Assembly: GCF_003576525.1 (NCBI RefSeq)
Contig: NZ_QWUA01000020.1
Location: 1-63,324 of the forward strand
Direction of reading: 5' to 3'
DNA from: Rummeliibacillus sp. POC4
GTDB taxonomy: Bacteria; Bacillota; Bacilli; Bacillales_A; Planococcaceae
Length of the DNA stretch: 63,324 nucleotides
The notes under the pieces are model-generated. The model saw only the letters and a list, made by a program, of their open reading frames with translations. It was not told where the DNA came from and did no database searches. The position numbers and the translations under genes are program-made. The number at the start of each line of letters is the position of its first letter. Position 1 is the stretch's first letter. Positions 61,677-63,324 of this stretch are shown here, in pieces.

Positions 61677-61922
61677 ATGGATGTAAAAACAGCAAGTGAA
61701 ATAGCAACAAGTCAAGCAGTATGGGCGATTTTATGTGTGTTATTAACAATTTACGTAATGCGACGATCAGAGCAACGTGAAAACAAATTAATGACTCATT
61801 TAGAACGTTCAAATGAATCTCAAGCGCAAACAGCAACTGCGTTAGAGGGTATAAATAGAAGTTTATCATCGTTAGAAAATCGTGTAGATCGCATCGAAAA
61901 ATTCACAGAAAAGGACGATTAA
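61677..61922 (+). CDS. BhlA/UviB-type holin-like protein
   Basis: 81 aa. One N-terminal membrane segment (about 10-30, SQAVWAILCVLLTIYVMRRS) and a charged coiled-coil C-terminus (LENRVDRIEKF). The BhlA/UviB family is placed beside holins and endolysins and is thought to permeabilise the membrane. The ATG at 61677 follows TAGGTGC; the GTG at 61668 lies in that site. Confidence 0.85.
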   Translation: MDVKTASEIATSQAVWAILCVLLTIYVMRRSEQRENKLMTHLERSNESQAQTATALEGINRSLSSLENRVDRIEKFTEKDD

Positions 61923-61923
61923 A

Positions 61924-62175
61924 ATGACAACAGAAAAATTAAAACAATATATTGGGTTATTCGGAGGATTGCTATCAGCAGTCCTTTTATTTTTGCAATC
62001 ACTAGGTATTACTTTTACTTGGTTTACAGACAAAACAATTGATGCTTTTGTTAATGCTTTATTGGCAACAGTACCGTTTGTATTAGTAGTTTACGGTGTA
62101 TGGAAGAACAGTTATATCGTAACGAAACAAGCACGTGGACAAGAAAAAGAGCTTCAAAAGAAAGGGTTGAAATAA
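61924..62175 (+). CDS. Phage holin (two-TM)
   Basis: 83 aa. Two hydrophobic segments (about 10-28 and 42-62), positive C-terminus (KQARGQEKELQKKG). It matches the Phage_holin_1 pattern of SPP1-like phages. It forms membrane lesions that let the amidase out. It starts 2 bp after the previous stop. Confidence 0.88.
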   Translation: MTTEKLKQYIGLFGGLLSAVLLFLQSLGITFTWFTDKTIDAFVNALLATVPFVLVVYGVWKNSYIVTKQARGQEKELQKKGLK

Positions 62176-62176
62176 T

Positions 62177-62953
62177 ATGACAAAACAATTCGTAATTTCA
62201 AGCGGTCATGGAGATAAAGTTAGTGGAGCAATAGGCGTTTTAAACGAGCACAATGAAGCTAAAAAGGTTGTTAATAGTGTTTATAATATTTTAACAAAAG
62301 AATATAACGGAAAAGGCTTTAAGTTCCATGATGCTACTTCTACAACACAAGATAAAAACTTAGCTACAATAGTGAAATATCACAATAGTAAAGAACGAGC
62401 ACTAGATATTAGTGTTCATTTCAACAGCGCAAGCGCATCTGCAACAGGTACCGAATGCTTGTATTATGACAAAAAATCATTATCAGTTAAGATGTCAAAA
62501 GCTATGTCAGATGCTCTCGGAATTGTTGATCGTGGAGCAAAGGAACGTAAAGAGTTATATTTCCTTCGCAATACTTCAAAACCAGCAATACTCTTGGAGG
62601 TTTGCTTTGTATCAAGTAAAAAAGATGCAGCTGCATATCATGAAAATTTTGAAAAACTATGCCAGGCGATTGCGAAAGTAATTGCAGATCAATTGGATTA
62701 TAAGAAAACGCAAGGAAAGTTTTATGATAAAAAATTTGACAGGTTAATCGCACTTACAGACATCGGCGTGTACAAAGATAAAAGCTTAAAACATGAGCAT
62801 GTACGATATAAAAAAGGCAAGAAACTAGATATTATCGATATTACCTACGATAAAAATGGTACCCCACGCTTCATTGTATGCGGTGGATTCTGTTCGACAA
62901 ATAGAGAATATGTCAAAGCATATACAGTAAATAAAAAATTGTCTTTTGATTGA
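62177..62953 (+). CDS. N-acetylmuramoyl-L-alanine amidase endolysin
   Basis: 258 aa. Amidase_3 domain (about 1-178) with zinc ligands H11, E27 and H81 (SVHFNS) and catalytic E141 in LLEVCF. A C-terminal region (about 185-258, LIALTDIGVYKDKSLKHEHV) looks like an SH3-like wall-binding domain. It cuts the bond between muramic acid and the stem peptide to lyse the host. It follows the holin after 1 bp. No signal peptide, as expected for holin-dependent release. Confidence 0.92.
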   Translation: MTKQFVISSGHGDKVSGAIGVLNEHNEAKKVVNSVYNILTKEYNGKGFKFHDATSTTQDKNLATIVKYHNSKERALDISVHFNSASASATGTECLYYDKKSLSVKMSKAMSDALGIVDRGAKERKELYFLRNTSKPAILLEVCFVSSKKDAAAYHENFEKLCQAIAKVIADQLDYKKTQGKFYDKKFDRLIALTDIGVYKDKSLKHEHVRYKKGKKLDIIDITYDKNGTPRFIVCGGFCSTNREYVKAYTVNKKLSFD

Positions 62954-63189
62954 TAATAGCGAAAGCTATACAATTGAAAATAAGAAAGCAATCAACATTT
63001 TTTATAACCGCCATCCCTTATGTTGCATGGGTTCGCAAAATTACCGCCTGAAATAACTTGACTACCATTTTGACTACCACAACGTATAATTAGATACAAT
63101 CTAATACAAACCAAAAAATAAAAAAGACATATTGTTAATCGTTTTTCTTATTTATATAAGAAGAAATCCAATGATATAACATAAACATA
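62954..63189. other. Non-coding right end of the prophage
   Basis: About 236 bp without a supported gene. It holds a small hairpin (ATAGC-GAA-AGCTAT-like, about 62958-62972), the candidate integrase arm sites and an AT-rich stretch running into attR. Confidence 0.55.
63059..63078. repeat. Candidate integrase arm-type sites, right end
   Basis: Two direct copies of TGACTACC (63059-63066 and 63071-63078), 12 bp apart, each preceded by T. They match the left-end TGACTCCC pair at seven of eight positions. Confidence 0.5.
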
Positions 63190-63273
63190 ATGAACGGTAA
63201 AGAATCAGTTGGATTCTTAAAAATGGTTAAAGATTTACTTGAAAACCCAGAAGATTTATTGCTAGAAGCTTAA
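63190..63273 (+). pseudogene. odhB 3'-end fragment with an ATG (27 codons)
   Basis: The last 26 codons of odhB are duplicated here, preceded by an in-frame ATG at 63190 formed from phage sequence. They would encode M followed by [20 protein letters not shown] and the rest of the OdhB C-terminus. The catalytic DHR is not included and there is no ribosome site, so it is the displaced host 3' end at attR and unlikely to be expressed. Confidence 0.85.
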
Positions 63274-63323
63274 TCTGACGGTATTTATAGAACCTATCGC
63301 TTACACTCAGACCACCCTTTAAT
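63193..63323. repeat. attR: odhB 3' end direct repeat
   Basis: 89 bp identical to 28071-28159 and then 40 bp identical to 28172-28211, with a 2-bp junction (TA) where attL has 12 bp. The window ends inside the region that forms the odhB terminator at attL, so the host sequence beyond it is not visible. Confidence 0.92.
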
Positions 63324-63324
63324 G

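Larger units (their letters stand above)
28160..63281. mobile_element. Complete prophage, contractile-tailed, HK97 head, PBSX-like tail
   Basis: About 35.1 kb between the odhB 3'-end repeats. All modules are present in the expected order: integration, immunity, switch, replication, late regulator, packaging, head, tail, baseplate, fibres, lysis. A tail sheath and XkdK/M/N/Q/R/S/T-type proteins indicate a myovirus morphology. No structural gene is visibly truncated, so it may be inducible. The attachment repeats at both ends and integrase beside attL fit a single integration event. Confidence 0.93.

Overview
The window reads as a low-GC, endospore-forming Firmicute chromosome of Bacillaceae/Planococcaceae type, possibly Lysinibacillus-like. 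The grounds are purine-rich Shine-Dalgarno sites (AAGGAGG), a SAM-I riboswitch, a GerA-type germinant receptor operon, a CtpB-type protease, YozE and YpmS proteins, and an odhAB operon. The genus is an inference, since there is no rRNA or other marker here. About 28 kb of chromosome is followed by about 35 kb of complete-looking prophage.

Chromosome, 1-28151. ypmS-msrA-msrB (protein-methionine repair) comes first. Then come metI-metC on the minus strand behind a SAM riboswitch, a secreted SH3b protein, yozE, deoD, a 55-aa membrane protein, a small zinc-ribbon protein, an S41/PDZ carboxy-terminal protease, a CobW-type GTPase, a secreted CAP-domain protein, a gerA-type A-B-C operon, a MATE transporter, a stand-alone MurG-like glycosyltransferase, a GNAT acetyltransferase, dapF, a PAS-GGDEF diguanylate cyclase, an ArlR/ArlS-like two-component system, and odhA-odhB. 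The cyclase gene carries an in-frame TAG where PAS homologues normally have tryptophan, so it is split between its PAS half and its intact GGDEF half.

Prophage, about 28160-63281. It sits at the 3' end of odhB and is bracketed by an 89-bp perfect direct repeat (28071-28159 and 63193-63281), followed by a further 40-bp shared segment. Reading inward from attL on the minus strand are a tyrosine integrase, an ImmA-like metallopeptidase, an unrecognised two-gene cassette (4-TM membrane protein plus cytosolic basic protein), a PH-HIRAN protein and an Xre repressor. A switch region with four perfect TTACC-N5-GGTAA operators and two divergent promoters separates these from the rightward early genes: Cro-like, Xre, BRO/KilA-type antirepressor, DUF771, replisome organiser, DnaC-like loader, methyltransferase and many small proteins. 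A strong terminator at 41816-41869 ends this block. Then follow a sigma-like late regulator, a second small tyrosine recombinase, HNH endonuclease, terminases, portal, protease and HK97 capsid, connectors, tail sheath and tube, the XkdN chaperone pair with a -1 frameshift signal, tape measure, XkdP/Q/R/S/T-like baseplate, tail fibres with a glycine-rich adhesin, a BhlA-like protein, holin and amidase. This is a contractile-tailed phage with an HK97-type head and a PBSX-like tail. No structural gene looks broken.

The most interesting candidates are the RexA/RexB-like pair at 30049-31526 downstream of the repressor, the neighbouring PH-HIRAN gene, a minus-strand 30-aa gene with its own promoter at 38869-39022 inside the rightward early operon, the nonsense codon in the cyclase, and a tRNA-like 3' half at about 18182-18240.
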